Positions 24,130-36,167 of a stretch of DNA of 64,000 nt are shown here, in pieces. Below the pieces are notes generated by a model. That model was given only the letters and a program-made list of their open reading frames with translations, searched no databases and was not told the DNA's origin. The DNA lies in assembly GCA_035048495.1 (NCBI GenBank), contig CM068547.1, positions 6,041,700-6,105,699 of the forward strand, read 5' to 3'. The position numbers were made by a program, and so were the translations under genes. This stretch comes from Euptelea pleiosperma. Lineage: Eukaryota > Streptophyta > Magnoliopsida > Ranunculales > Eupteleaceae. Numbering within the stretch: the stretch's first letter is position 1; the number at the start of each line of letters is the position of its first letter.

Positions 24130-24400
24130 GGCTTTGCATTGACCCATTGAGGGGAAAAAATCTATGATGGTCTCAATCAACATTTTGATGCATAAGTCCC
24201 TCGAATTGACATGTGGCACACTCTTCCTCAAATTGACATGTGGCACACTTTCAGCCACACCTTGGTGGATTTACACACCAAAAATCAGCATTATGAGCTT
24301 GGGACCAACCCATAGGTCTGTTCATGAAGCCCATAATGAAAAAGTGCTCAAAATTGAATGGTTAGAAATCATTAATCACGATGATTTTTGTTGTGTAGAG
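24130..24400. repeat. G-box foldback family, degenerate copy
   Basis: GACATGTGGCACACT (twice, 29 bp apart), a CACACCAAAAATCAGCATTA left arm, and AATGGTTAGAAATCATTAAT with GATGATTTTTGTTGTGTAGA on the right. The G-box core is lost. It lies about 300-600 bp upstream of the membrane-protein start codon. Confidence 0.5.
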
Positions 24401-24551
24401 TCCTGTATCATAGAATGGCTCACACTGAAGGGTTTGGGTAAGGACTTACAAAGCCCAACTATTTGATGGGTCCCAGGTTGGAGTTTGAATCAACAAGATA
24501 ATTTAGTCTGACGGTCCTTTTTGTTTGTGGGCAGTGGGGTACAGAGAACAC

Positions 24552-24957
24552 GAGTAAGACTTTGACGACAGGGCCCTGACATCAAGGCCGATAACAGGGT
24601 CAATAGGAGCCACGTGGCATACTTTTACAGGACTCTGACCGTATGGATGTTTTTCCAATCCCTATATGGACCTATAAACAAAAAATCTGCTTGATTTGTG
24701 ATTTCAAACCTTTGGATCTTTGTACCTCAAATAATGGTCAATATGCTAAAATTTCTCACGGTTAAAATCAACCCATGAAAACAATTCCAATCCAACGCCT
24801 AAAAATCACTAGTCGGGCTGATTTTTGGTTTGTTGGTCCACCTAATGATTGGCCAAACATCCATACGGTCAGAGTCCTCTAAGAGTGTTCCACGTGGCTC
24901 ATATTGTGCCCTGTCATCGGCCTTGATGACAGGGTCCAGTCATCAAAGTTTTATTCA
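24552..24957. mobile_element. G-box foldback element, most complete copy (about 406 bp)
   Basis: The left end GTAAGACTTTGACGACAGGG is mirrored by CATCAAAGTTTTATTC on the right. GACATCAAGGCCGATAACAG mirrors CATCGGCCTTGATGAC, and GAGCCACGTGGC mirrors CCACGTGGCTC. ACCGTATGGATG mirrors CATCCATACGGT, and CAAAAAATCTGC mirrors GGCTGATTTTTGG. Arms exceed 150 bp around a ~90-bp centre. Each arm carries one CACGTG. No coding capacity; no clean target duplication was found by eye. Confidence 0.8.
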
Positions 24958-25225
24958 GGGAACACCTCTATGTGGCACATTCTTTTGGGCCTACTGACCC
25001 ATGAATGATTGCCCTACCTCGATGGACCTACACTACATAATCAGTCAGATTGGTGATCTCTAGCCATTGGATTAGAGCTTTTTCAGGGTATCATTTCTTG
25101 CTGTTGGAGTCCAACATTTTTTTTTGGGGTACTGGAACTAATGCTAGCTAGCTGTCACCAATCAAGCTGATTTTTGGTGTAGGTCCATCAATTGGTGATC
25201 CAGTATTCAGAGAGCATAATTTTTC
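24958..25225. repeat. G-box foldback family, degenerate copy
   Basis: CTATGTGGCACATTCTTTTG, GGACCTACACTACATAATCA and GGTGATCTCTAGCCATTGGA on the left are mirrored by ACCAATCAAGCTGATTTTTG and GGTCCATCAATTGG on the right. The G-box is mutated. Confidence 0.5.
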
Positions 25226-25254
25226 TGACAGGCTCTGGTCAGCAAAGTTACTGA

Positions 25255-25615
25255 TCAACCACAATATGAGCCACGTGGCACACTCTTAGAGGATGCCATC
25301 CCTATGAATGTTTGGCCAATCCCTATGTGGACGTACAAACCAAAATCAAACAGGATGCCATCCCTACGAATGTTTGGCCAATCCCTATGTGGACCTACAG
25401 ACCAAAATCAAACTTTGAATCTTAGTACCCAAATAATGGTCAATAATGCTAAAATTCCACTGTTAAAAATCAACCCATGAAAATGACTCCAATCCAATGA
25501 TTAGAAATCAGTAATCAGGCTAATTTTTTGTCTATATGTCCATCTAAGGTTGCACCAAACATCCATACGGTTAGAAATCTCTGAGAATATGCCACGTGGC
25601 TCATATTGTCGTGGA
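25255..25615. mobile_element. G-box foldback element with internal ~66-bp tandem duplication
   Basis: It starts ATATGAGCCACGTGGCACAC and ends ATGCCACGTGGCTCATATTG; both CACGTG cores are intact. In the left arm the block GGATGCCATCCCTA(T/C)GAATG ... GACCAAAATCAAA occurs twice (about 25292-25357 and 25351-25412). The centre has ATAATGGTCAATAATGCTAA and AACCCATGAAAATGACTCCA as in other copies. Confidence 0.75.
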
Positions 25616-26014
25616 TCAGCAGTGGGGCCAAAAAAGAGTATGACATTTATTTTGCCCTACAACTATAGAAGAACTTGACCATTAGTCACTAGGATTTTTC
25701 TTATTGTTAGAAGCTACAATTGCCCTATTGGGTTGATCACTGGGTAAGTGGAACCAAATTGATTTATGATTCCTTTTACAAGTTGTGGTAAATGATCACA
25801 CTTCACCGTTGATTTCAGTGAAATTTATAATAGTAAGTGGGTCCATTAATCAATATCTATAAAATAAGAAAATCTACATAAATCCTGACCACACATTTGT
25901 TATGACTAAAGAGAAATTATTATATTAATAAAGCATGTAGTGACAAGTGTAACATTAATTCTTTACTCTTAACATAGTACTCAGAAAGATCATATAGCCA
26001 TGTAACATGGACTT

Positions 26015-27281
26015 CTATTTCTTCTCACATCCACACTTGTGCTCCTCCTCCTTCTCTTGCTTCTGCACAAAAAAAATATTAAAACCAAGGTTTAAAAGGG
26101 GGCCGTTATAACGGTATAATGGACTGGGGTGTTACCGTTTTATGCATTATAACAAGTAGGAACGCGCAGGGGCAAAAAACAGGAGAAGGAAAAAATAACG
26201 GGAAAAACGACGCTAAAATTCAAAATTTGAATTGTAAATTTTCAATAAAATTTATAACAGAAAATAACAGACATTTTTTAACAAATTTTTTCAGTTTTCG
26301 TTGTAACGGAAAATAATGGCTGGTATTTTCTGAGCATTAAAACAGTACATAACGTAACAGAAGAGGTCGGAATCCGCTATAACGGCCCTAATGTTTGTTA
26401 TAACAGGCATTTTTTTAGCCATGATTAAAACCATCAAAATCACATAGGTAGTGGAAGGGTTTTGTGGAGCTACAACCAAAAATCAACCTGCAGATTGGTG
26501 ATTTCGAGCCATTGCATTGGAGCATATTTTACCAGGGCTTTATGAACAAGCTAGCCCATGGTAGGGGTTCCAAGCCCATACTGAAAAATGTTCAATTCAA
26601 CAGCTAGAAACCACCAATCAAGCTGATCTTTGGTGTGTAGGTCCACCAAGGAGTAGGCCAAACATTCATATGGTCAATGCATGGCCCCCCCAAAGAGTGC
26701 CATGTGGCTATATTTGATTAAGTGAAGACACATACCTTCTCGTCATGGTCCTCATGGACATCATCATCACTTTCACAGCTACTAATACTACTCCAGCTGT
26801 CATCTTTATCCTTGTTCTTCTTCTTATTCTTCTTCTCCTCTATCTTCTCGTCAGCCATTGAGGACTTGCAGATGGATACATGGCCCACGTCGTGATTCTT
26901 AGCATGGCAGTCCTTGTGTACGTCCTTCTTCTCCTTCTCCTTTTTATCTTTCTTATCTTTTTTGGAAATTACACTGAGCTTTCCATCCTTGCAGCAAACT
27001 AAATCATGGGAATGGCTCAAGCGCTGGTGCTCAACCATTAATATTTCCTCCGAGTGTTGTTCTTCGTGTTTATCTTCCTTCACGATCTCCGTAACCATCT
27101 CTTTTATATTAGAGCAAGCATGGTGGTCACAGCATTTTCCCTTTGCTTGAAGGGTAACTTCTTCAGTGAGCTTCTCTACTTGGTGTACTTGAAGGGTACT
27201 AGCTTCTTCAGTGGGCATCTCTGCTTGGTTTTCTTGAAGGTTAGCTTCTTCAATGGGCTTCTGCACCTGGACTGAACCCAT
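26015..27281 (-). CDS. Lys/Glu-rich disordered protein with Cys/His clusters (197 aa)
   Basis: Two exons on the minus strand, 26736-27281 and 26015-26062, joined GT-AG in phase 0 (GAGAAG|GTATGT ... TGCAG|AAGCAA), give 197 residues. The N-terminal 45 residues are three imperfect repeats of an E-E-A-x-L-Q pattern. Then come KGKCCDHHAC, a CC pair, and a Lys-rich tract (KKDKKDKKEKEKKD). Next are H-x2-C and H-x3-H groups, a Ser-Cys-acidic stretch (SSISSCESDDD), and a C-terminus ending CGCEKK. Composition suggests an intrinsically disordered, possibly metal-binding or dehydrin-like stress protein, but there is no dehydrin K-segment and I assign no family. The 673-bp intron holds an AACGG-family element and a G-box foldback relic. 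Confidence 0.7.
26086..26420. repeat. AACGG-rich element, diverged copy (intron of the KE-rich gene)
   Basis: GGTTTAAAAGGGGGCCGTTA, TAACGGTATAATGGACTGGG and GTGTTACCG start the element. Further in are GGGGCAAAAAACAG, AAATTCAAAATTTGAATT and TATAACGGCCCTAATG, then GCCATGATTAAAACCAT. Order and motifs match the copies at 38734-39065 and 63222-63612. Confidence 0.65.
26465..26712. repeat. G-box foldback family, degenerate copy inside an intron
   Basis: AACCAAAAATCAACCTGCAG with TTGGTGATTTCGAGCCATTG on the left; CCACCAATCAAGCTGATCTT, GTAGGTCCACCAAGG, CCAAACATTCATATGGTCAA and GTGCCATGTGGCTA on the right. The G-box is changed to CATGTG. Confidence 0.55.
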
Positions 27282-28169
27282 GGAAACTCAAAGCAAGGTT
27301 TTGTCTTGGGAATTCTAGGAAGGGGTGATAGTACATTTATAGTAATGAAATGGGGGAATCTTAATTTGCTTCAACTATTCATACTTTGCATCTTTTTTTT
27401 TTCCCTTTTAAGATTAGCCAAAGCACTACTAAAGACTTTGTTCTTCATGAGACAATATTCCTCTCTTTTCTTCATAATGACCACATCTACTTAAAAAAAA
27501 AATGTGAAATATTGACAATTTTTTGTTTTATGATGAAATGTTTTTTCATATTCAAAATTTAATAATCGGAGAATAATTCGGAAAAGTTCATGAATTATCA
27601 GGAATAATTCGATCACGTTCAAATTGAACTACGAACCCGGTACTTATGGTTGGAGTTCCTCTAGAGCTGGGAGAATAATAGACCATATTGGATGTCGCCA
27701 TATTGTTCTAACTTGCTTGATGATGGTTTTTCAGCGTTACAAGCACGCAAATATCTGCAACATGCGGGTATTTAGGGTACCCCCATTAAAGCCTTCTCTC
27801 AGTGCTGGGTCTAGTGGTGCACAGTCCACTATACCGCAGTGTGCTGCTACATGATTGCACTACCACTAGATGAAATCTTATTCCTCATTCCTGACAGTAG
27901 AGTGGAGGAAATGTTTCTTGTTTGTGTCGCTTAGCTTTCTTTTCATATGGCACGTTCATCTAAAGCCGTACATGTGGCAATGTGGTGTCAATTTGGACCA
28001 TCCATATGTTATGACATAACTTGGAAACAGTTGCGGAGCCCGAGGTAGGGGTGGGCGACCTCAACTTTGGATTTTTGCACATCCCTAGGTGGTCTACACT
28101 CTTACGTGTAACTTAACCCAATTAGTAAACCAACACCTTAATTTCCAAAATGATCCTTGTACTCTCAAA
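27282..28169. other. 5' flank of the KE-rich gene; no other gene
   Basis: A/T-rich. I find no gene, repeat or RNA here that I can support. Confidence 0.4.
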
Positions 28170-28245
28170 CAAGGTTTAAAGGAGGCCGTTTTAACGGTTG
28201 AACCGGACTGGGGGTGTTACCGTTAAAACGGATTGAAACGGTCTT
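28170..28245. repeat. AACGG-rich element, one end only
   Basis: AAGGTTTAAAGGAGGCCGTT, TAACGGTTGAACCGGACTGG and TTACCGTTAAAACGGATTGA match the left 75 bp of the 63222 copy. The rest is absent. Confidence 0.65.
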
Positions 28246-28389
28246 TGGTAGGGTAGGATAGTGTAGGCTTTTACAATGAGATTTGATATTTTTTTTGCAA
28301 GTATTCTTTTGCAATGGGATTAATATTTTCCCAGTAACTTTTTCACTTCTTGAAGAGTTGACAACCACCGTTGGATTGTTGAAATCCAC

Positions 28390-28574
28390 GTCAAGGGTGC
28401 GAACACCGAGAGGGGTCATAAAAAGGGGGTACCAGAGTGAAAGCCACCTTAGAGTAGGCCACCGTGGACGTCGGACTTGAAGGGTGGTGGAATGTTATGA
28501 TCCTAGGTTAAGACCTTAGCTTTCCGCTCCACTAGCACCAAGGTGCTTTTGGAGTATTGGTTTGGGTCTTAACA
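28390..28574 (+). mobile_element. TRIM-like retroelement remnant: internal tail, purine tract and 82-bp 3' LTR
   Basis: The LTR at 28493-28574 begins TGTTATGATCCTAGGTTAAG and ends TTGGTTTGGGTCTTAACA; it is preceded by the purine-rich GAAGGGTGGTGGAA. It is the same length as the two LTRs at 39292 and 39523 and clearly homologous to them in opposite orientation. A 5' LTR is not visible, and the internal part differs from that of the 39-kb copy. Confidence 0.65.
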
Positions 28575-29994
28575 ATTTTGTCTTTTATTTATTGATGAGA
28601 GGTTGGGCCCATTAATATTCGCGCATACCACATATTCAAATTTGAGTGGACAAATTAATATCTTCTTCAAGTTTTCTTGGTATCAACGTGTTCATTATGT
28701 ATTTGTTCTCTATCAGTTAAAATAAATTTAGTTTAACTAAATAATCGACAGAGTATGTAAATGAATAGTAAAGCAATCAACAAAAGAAAATTAAAAATAA
28801 TGAAACAACCAAACTCGATTCATCTCCTACTCCTTAAATAATCAAACCCAAGGTAAAAAATAACAAAGTTTAATTAGATAAATAAATATGATATTGCTAT
28901 ATTTCTGTACCCCCTAAGAAATTTGCTATATTTGTGTTATCCTCGTGTTTTCATTTGTTTGTTCTTGCCCAAGGATTGTGTTTTGGCCGTCATTGACTGA
29001 GTCAGAAACATTAACCACGCCACCCAAAATTTATATTACTAATTGAACTAACAACAATCTTCATTTTTCGGATAACACCGTTGGTTGTTGTTTCTAACTC
29101 GGTCATGAACCTGAGCTCGGGCAAGCTGCTGCATAACCAACCCAATGGTCAAGCCCCATATCGAAAAAAATGAGGCTAACAAACTTGGAGCTTGACCTTT
29201 TATTCACAATTGTAACTGTGTTATTTTCACAATTTTAGTTACTTTTATAATTCAAAATATTATTAAAGAACTATTAAAATGTCGTAATGGTTCTTAAATG
29301 ATGATCTAACAGTGGATAAGTCATTAGATATGGTACATCATGTAATGGAGATGACAGAAAAAAATTGTGGATTGCATGTTTCATCCTATCAGGTTGGTTT
29401 CTGAGGTAAGGAATCGCCTATAGGATCCACAAAAGGTGGGCCTGTACCACTGCTGCATCTGCTCCATGCAGCCAAACTTGTGGTGTATAGAACTAGGACC
29501 ATAACTTCCCATTTTGGGAAGAAAATAACATCTGAAATTTTGGAAGAACAAAATTTTCCACAGTGAATGCAAGTCTTCAAATTCCACATATTCAAATTCC
29601 TTCCTACAGCTAATCACATTATCCAGAGTTCATTTGTAGATAAAAGGTACAGAAGAAAGGTATAATTGCGTCAAACAAAGCTAGTACAAGCACCGTATTC
29701 AACAAGCATGATACACAATGTCCTACATTTACATCAACAGATAAATTAAACAAAATACAATCTGGTAGCAACGGAGTTGCCGAAGAACTAACAACAAGAA
29801 GACCCTGGCAGACTAGGAATTATTAAACTCATAACACTCTATACTGTTTTCTTCAGTTCGAGCATGGCTCTTAAGCTTGAGAGCGTCATAGAACAGAACT
29901 TATTGAGTAAAGCGCCGAGTACCTTCCGACATTTCCCGGCCAGACAATTGCCAGCTGCAAAAACATATTTGTGGACCCAAATTGCAATGACATC
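28575..29994. other. 3' flank of the TROL gene; no other gene
   Basis: A/T-rich sequence. Open frames near 29381-29617 on the minus strand show no domain. The TROL 3' untranslated region probably occupies the last few hundred bases. Confidence 0.4.
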
Positions 29995-32900
29995 TTAGGG
30001 CTGTGAGGGGGAAGGAGATGATGGAGGTTTGAAATCCGGATACTGCACCCATAAAGATCAGAGAAAGACGACCATCAGGTTAGAGCAAAACACTACAAAA
30101 TAGATTGTTAAGCAGAGCACATTTTGATCAATAGTAAGAAAACGCAGACATGATAGCTCACAAGTCATCATATTATATAAAACGAATGGCAAGAGTATAT
30201 TATTTGAGCCTGTAACTATTTAATAAGGTAGCTCATGATCTATAACCTACTAGCACTATAGACCGGGAAAAGAATGTATTGAGTGGTATTACATATGGGT
30301 ACGGCGAAAGCGGTCTTGGCAGTCCGGGAAGTGATTCTGCTTTGACTTCAGTTTTGGGAACTGAATTTATCTCTGGAGGAGGTTCTGCAGCTGTCTCTAC
30401 TTTTGGCTCAGGATTCAACTCAGGAACAGCTTCAGCTTTCTGTATTCCCTCCATAGGTGCTGGTAGAGCCTTTTTATCTACAGGTAATGGTAGAAGAGCC
30501 TTCCCTATTTGCTGAATTCCAATGAAATAAGAAATTTCAGAACAGATAGATTATAATAGTGAAAAAAGAAAATGTACTAGATTGTTTTTACGGAATATTA
30601 CATGTTAGGAGTCTAGTGTATACTGACAACATATCATTTTGAAGTATTTTTTAAAGTTTATTGAGATTTTATCGATGAAATAAAAAGGTTTATTGAGAGT
30701 TTGAAATTTAAATGAACTCTTAGTTGCCACTGGGTGCATTTGCTTTGAAAGTGACTTATTAACTAGATGCCCGGATATGGATACGTATACGAACATTAGT
30801 ACGGGATACGTGGATATGACTCTTCATTTCTTGAAATCCAGGATATGGATATGGATACGGTTATCCCATCCAACATGTTCATACAATGCATTAATTTTTA
30901 GTTTATCGAGCTAAGTTCCTTTATTTAATATTCGCATCATGCCAAATATAATGACATTTCTAAATTTTCAAAGTTTCTTACAATAAAATATGCATATACA
31001 TTATTTATATCTTCTTATTGACATAAGAAATAAAGAAAACTGTTAGGAGTTAAGACAATACACAAAAGAACAATAGAAAATGCGAAATTGGTAGCATAGA
31101 AGTATCAATACAGTATACGGTATCAGTATCAGTATCGACACAATACAATACGAGCACGACAGTCATGTTGAAGTATCTGGTTATCGTGGGTTATCAGATA
31201 AAATAAACAAATAAATGGAACTTCTAAAATGGTGAGAATGAGCTACCTTAATCTCATCGACAAGCTCTTGGGGAGCAACCTTGGTGGTCAAGAACTCGTC
31301 AACTTGCTGCAGAGTTTCCTTTCGATCCTATCAGTCGGAAGCAATGGAAAGTGAGCCAAATAAAATCTTTCTTGGTAATTAAAATTTGAATTAAGCGCTA
31401 GACTTTTGATACTGTGACAGACAAAACTTTTGTGTCCTTGACATTATATCACATCTGTGGCTTCCCTATGCATCAATTAGGACATCCAATAGTGACCACC
31501 TCCCAGATGAACCTCCCTTAACTATGAAAGCCAAATCAGTGAACTATTCCAACTGTCTATCCAAGAGCAAAAACAAGTACAAACTTGGACAGATAAAAAT
31601 AAATTGTTCTAATGGTCTGAAAAAGAAACCAATACATAGGATGGTAGAAGAGAACCTTAGATTTTCCAATTTGTATGACTTGTGTGCTATTGCCTGGCCA
31701 ATAGATGGTCCACCAATTGAACAGTTTGAACTGATCATAGGTGGCCATGTGAACGGTGTACAAGAAGATAACTTTGTCCTTTATAGCCAAAAACATTTTC
31801 CTTCAAAAACTCTATAAATGGAAAAATTAGAACTTGAAAAGGCATCAGAGACTAACTTCTGCAAATAGAAGTTTCTTGCTGACTAACTGGATGAGCGCAG
31901 CTGAACCCAGAACTTGGAGAATTGTTTCTATCTGCAAAAATTATGTTTCAGCTATCAATGATGAAGTTCTAGTCAAACAAATCATCTTCCCTGAGAATCA
32001 CCAAAAATCCCAAGCAGCAAAGGATGTCAACAGCCCAACCTCTGTAAATGCCAATAGACCTAAGCCAGTAGCTGCTGCTATTCCAATGGTAACAGGCAAA
32101 GCATCAGAACCCTCCTGTACATAGTTCATCTTGATCAGCAACTAGAGGAAAAAAATGTCCATTATTCGAACCCTGAAAATTTAATATATCATTAAAAGAA
32201 ACAAACGCATCCTTCAACAAATGTGCATTTTTATCTAGAGATAAGATCAAGGGTACTCCATCGAATTGAGAGATGTTACAAACTCAGCATAACTCATTGA
32301 TCCCCATCCTAAAGAAGGAAATTGTTGATTGTGGTTGAAGCAAGATGATGCTATATTGGGAATTAGTTCTGAGGGATCTCTTAGCTGAAATTGATTCCAG
32401 TTAGGGGGTATCATTTGAAGAAATGAAAGAGTTCCTCGTGTGGGTCAAAATGTTTTTGATGAGGTAATTTTTTTATAGAGATAAGTGATGCCTTCAACTT
32501 GCTGATCCGAATTGTATTAACAAGCTCTATATTGTGATAGAATCAATGAATGCTGTTGAGAGCATCTGTTGGTGAGATCGATAGGCCATTGGAGGGCAAG
32601 GAGCTGTAAGGACACCATTCTTTAGAGAGATTCGTCTTTTGGAAACTTGTTCATTTATGGAGGGAAGCAAATAAAGCCCCAGATTACTTAGCCTCCTTTA
32701 TTAATATAGATAGGGAAATCATTTTCTCGTGAGTTTCCTAGTCATATTTCTTGTATTACTGGAAAGATGTAGAGGTTGTAACTATTTTCAAGTAATAATT
32801 TTATAGGTGCCAATAGGGGCAGGCAAAAACTCAGCTTGCCCAACAAACAAAGATGTATATAATCTTAAAAATATCTCTAGAGCAATATAATATAAGCAGT

Positions 32901-35900
32901 TAAAAATTAAGATATATATGGATTATGATTTACCCTAACAAGCTTATCTAACACATCACTTCTTTTTCTTTTTTTCTTTTTTCAAAAACGGAGTATCCTA
33001 GTTACATAGTTTATGTTATAGATATTCCAAAATGGCATTTAAGATTTTCAGCAAAATATAGCTATTACCTAGAATACCTAGAATTCTTTTTTTAAGGATG
33101 ATGATTTAATAAAAAAGTTTAGATACATACCCCAAGAGCATCACTAAATGCTTCTGTCAAATTGCCAAAATCAAGAGCCAGTGTTCTCTTTGGCGGTATC
33201 CAAGGAAGCCCACTATTCTGTTACATTGTAATTCATTTCATGATTTTCAATACTAAATAGATCAATATAAAATTTTGGATGCTCAAAAGAACAGGAAGTA
33301 AATAATAAGGATGAGACAGATAGGACCAGCCATCCTCGAGTTCCTTCTGCACCATCTTTTATTGCATAAGCAGCTTTGAAACCATTTGCAGTGACCAACT
33401 CTGCAACCAGCTCAGAGTTCCCATCAAACCTGGCTTCCATCATAATTTGATGGATAAGTTTTAATTGCCAGCATTAAGAAAAATAAGAACCCAACACCAA
33501 CTATAAATCCATAATCGGCTTCCAGTCTAAGATAGTAGAAGAAGCAAGAAATGAAACAAGGAATTAAAAAATCAAGCAATACTTTAACTTTTAAGAATAC
33601 ATTGACAGTGCTGTTGGTTTTCTAATTCTTATACAACCAAAACAACACAGGCCTGTTGACCTAAGGGGTCTCAAAAGCAGGACACATCAAATGCCAGTTA
33701 AGCTCCCCTCTGCACAATGTGTATCAGCTATGTCATCTACATGAATAAGACAGGATCATGGCCGATCGCATATGGATTACTAAAGGGTTGATGTAGAGCT
33801 CCAAGCCTCCAATATAGCACCAAACTAGTGTGTTCAAACCTCTGGAGCACCATCTGATAGCTAGAAGATTAAGTGGTCATGGGCATTGTAGTAATTCCTC
33901 AATTGTTCTTTCTAGAGCTAAGATAAATACCACTAAGCATGTATTTACTGTTCGGCGACCTGCTGATTGAGCAGTTATCTTTGAGATTCATGTGGGATCA
34001 TGATCATCTGTTGGCCCCTAAATACTAATCAATTTGGTCTCTTTTTTATGCAGTTCTTGACGATTGTTTCTATAACTGGGAGTTTCAACGGATTGCTCAA
34101 TTTTAAGCGTTTTGGATATAAAAATCTATTAGTTTGTTGAGTTCCATTTGCTGTCTATGCATTTTGTTATAAACACTAAAGCTGACATCGAGATCTTGTG
34201 CCAACTTGACATATATTTTTGGTATTTGTTATTTGTGTTTGGCTGAGTCTGCAATTTAGATAAAGTTATAGGAAGTGAACTTATAGGATTCTAGATGACA
34301 ACTTAGAATCCTAAAGAACGGAAAGTAGTAAATTCTGCATGGCCATGAAATCCTGAGAAGTATCGAATCAATGTGTATATGTATACGCAATAGTTCTTGT
34401 TGGTTCTTTTCATTTTTGAGTTTTTATTCTTCATGTATGCAGGTGTGTATGGGTCTTCATTGGTTTTGATCTTCGCACATAGATCTAGTGCATAGTTAAA
34501 AAAGTCACAACAATCAATGGTATGGCATCGAGCAGATGATAATTGGGAGGCATTGATGTGGAGCATAATATATACTTGTATGTTAACATAGGTGGAATAT
34601 GGGATGCGTTCAACGCAAGGATTTAAATTTAAATTTCGACCCGTGTTTCGGTCCAGGTTGAAATTAAAATATAAACAGAAATTTTAAGCGAAACTTCGAA
34701 ATTTCAGGGAAATTTTGAAAAATTATAAATGGTGAAATATTATCAGTTGGTCATAAAAAGGAAATCTTATCTCTTTCTCTTTCTATAATCTCACATAATA
34801 TAAGGAAATTTTTATTTTTGCCTTTAATAATATAGAAAGAAGGCCTTAATTATCTATTCTCTAATTAATATTGAACTATTGAAGAAAGGGCCGAAATTTT
34901 GGGGATTTCGATTTCGGTCTAGCCTGAAACCGAAATTCCGAGAGTTTCACTGAAATTTAAAACCTTTGTTCAATGGAGAGCGGTGTGATAGTCAGGAAGG
35001 TATGATGCCATGTCATCTTTATTAAAGAACAAGAGAACAAAGTTAACTGCTTAGCTTGATTAACCACAAAACCAAAATACTTTAACTTACATTAAGATAT
35101 TAAAGCCATTTTAATTTCACAAAGAACAGAACCGGATTGCCAATGCTGAACAATTTCCAATTTTTTTTTAAATTCAAAATCAAACAGAAGATAACAAGAA
35201 TAATTCACATACTAAGATAGAAAAACTACAACAATTGGGTTTAGAAGTTTACTTGTCTAGAATGAACAATGTGGTATTTTCTGGTTCCTTGAACTTCAAA
35301 GACAGCTTCTTCAGGAACCCCGGCTTGTTGTCGCTTCTATACACAATCGACACTGCCTTCTTCTTCAATCCTCGGATATCCGGACTACCCACTTCCCTGA
35401 ATTCCACTGGTGCCCTTATATCAAGCAATTGGGTGTCGGCATCGTCAGCTAATTTCGCATAAGCATTTTTTGCAGACTCAATACCCCATGGTTTGGGGTT
35501 CTTCAGAACCAGAGATAAAACTAGCGGAACCGCTAAAATGGCGGCTCCGCCAATTATAACTGCAGGGTTCTCTGTTCCAAAATTAACAACACTATCAACA
35601 AGCCTACCCACATCAAAATCAGAACTACCCCCAGATGAGAAGGATCCCATAGACTGCCCTAGAGCTTCCTCATAAGTAAGAGCTCTTGCAAACCCACCAC
35701 CAAGAACTGAAGACAGAACCACTAGACCCCCATTAAAACTCCTTGATAAAACCTTCGATAAATTTGGTGGGGTGGCATCAAAAGTAGTAGATTTTGTGAC
35801 TTTGAGTGGAGAAGTTGAAGGGAGTGAGAAATTTTTTTTGTGTTCTATTCTTCTGTCAGAAAGAACTGAAACTGGGGTCAAGCTTGCTGCCTTGAGAGCC

Positions 35901-35905
35901 TCCAT
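29995..35905 (-). CDS. TROL: TROL: thylakoid rhodanese-like protein (446 aa, eight exons)
   Basis: Minus-strand exons: 35253-35905, 33327-33429, 33131-33217, 32040-32114, 31857-31931, 31247-31327, 30293-30511, 29995-30042. All junctions are GT-AG and in frame, giving 446 residues. A Ser-rich transit peptide (about 1-75) precedes the LTYEEAL start of the mature part. Membrane helix ~113-135 leads to the rhodanese domain (~145-270, [11 protein letters not shown]). The catalytic-loop position reads FILDKFDGNS, with Asp where active rhodaneses have Cys. Hydrophobic segments follow at ~286-305 and 311-327, then a Pro/Glu-rich linker. The C-terminus ([18 protein letters not shown]) is the conserved ITEP-type site that docks ferredoxin-NADP reductase. 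In Arabidopsis TROL anchors this enzyme to thylakoids. Intron 1 (1.8 kb) hosts repeats. Confidence 0.96.
34610..34975. repeat. Inverted-repeat element in TROL intron 1
   Basis: The left end AAGGATTTAAATTTAAATTTCGACCC is mirrored by GAGAGTTTCACTGAAATTTAAAACCTTTG on the right. GAAATTTC/TTTCGG words are dense inside. Non-coding, boundaries approximate. Confidence 0.45.
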
Positions 35906-36161
35906 GGCATAATTCTAGATCACAAAATGCGATCTGGGTACTCTAAAATTTGACAGAAATGCTTCAAATTTCCACGAGAATTGAAGGATTTGTGCGGTTT
36001 TTGTTTCTTTTTTCTCTTGATTTTCAAGATAGGAAGGGATGAAGCATGAAACTATGAGAGGCTAGCTTCAGAAGGGGCCTCATGGGTGGTGGTAGCTTTG
36101 GAGGAGCGATGAGTATATGAAGACTTGAAGAGTGATGAGTATACGGCCAATGAAGGAATGC

Positions 36162-36167
36162 CACGTG
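36162..36167. promoter_or_regulatory. G-box (CACGTG) in the TROL promoter
   Basis: TGCCACGTGGGG lies 257 bp upstream of the TROL start codon, with CCAAT at 36147-36151 nearby. It is not part of a recognisable foldback element. G-boxes of this form are common in light-regulated photosynthesis genes; function here is inference. Confidence 0.4.
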
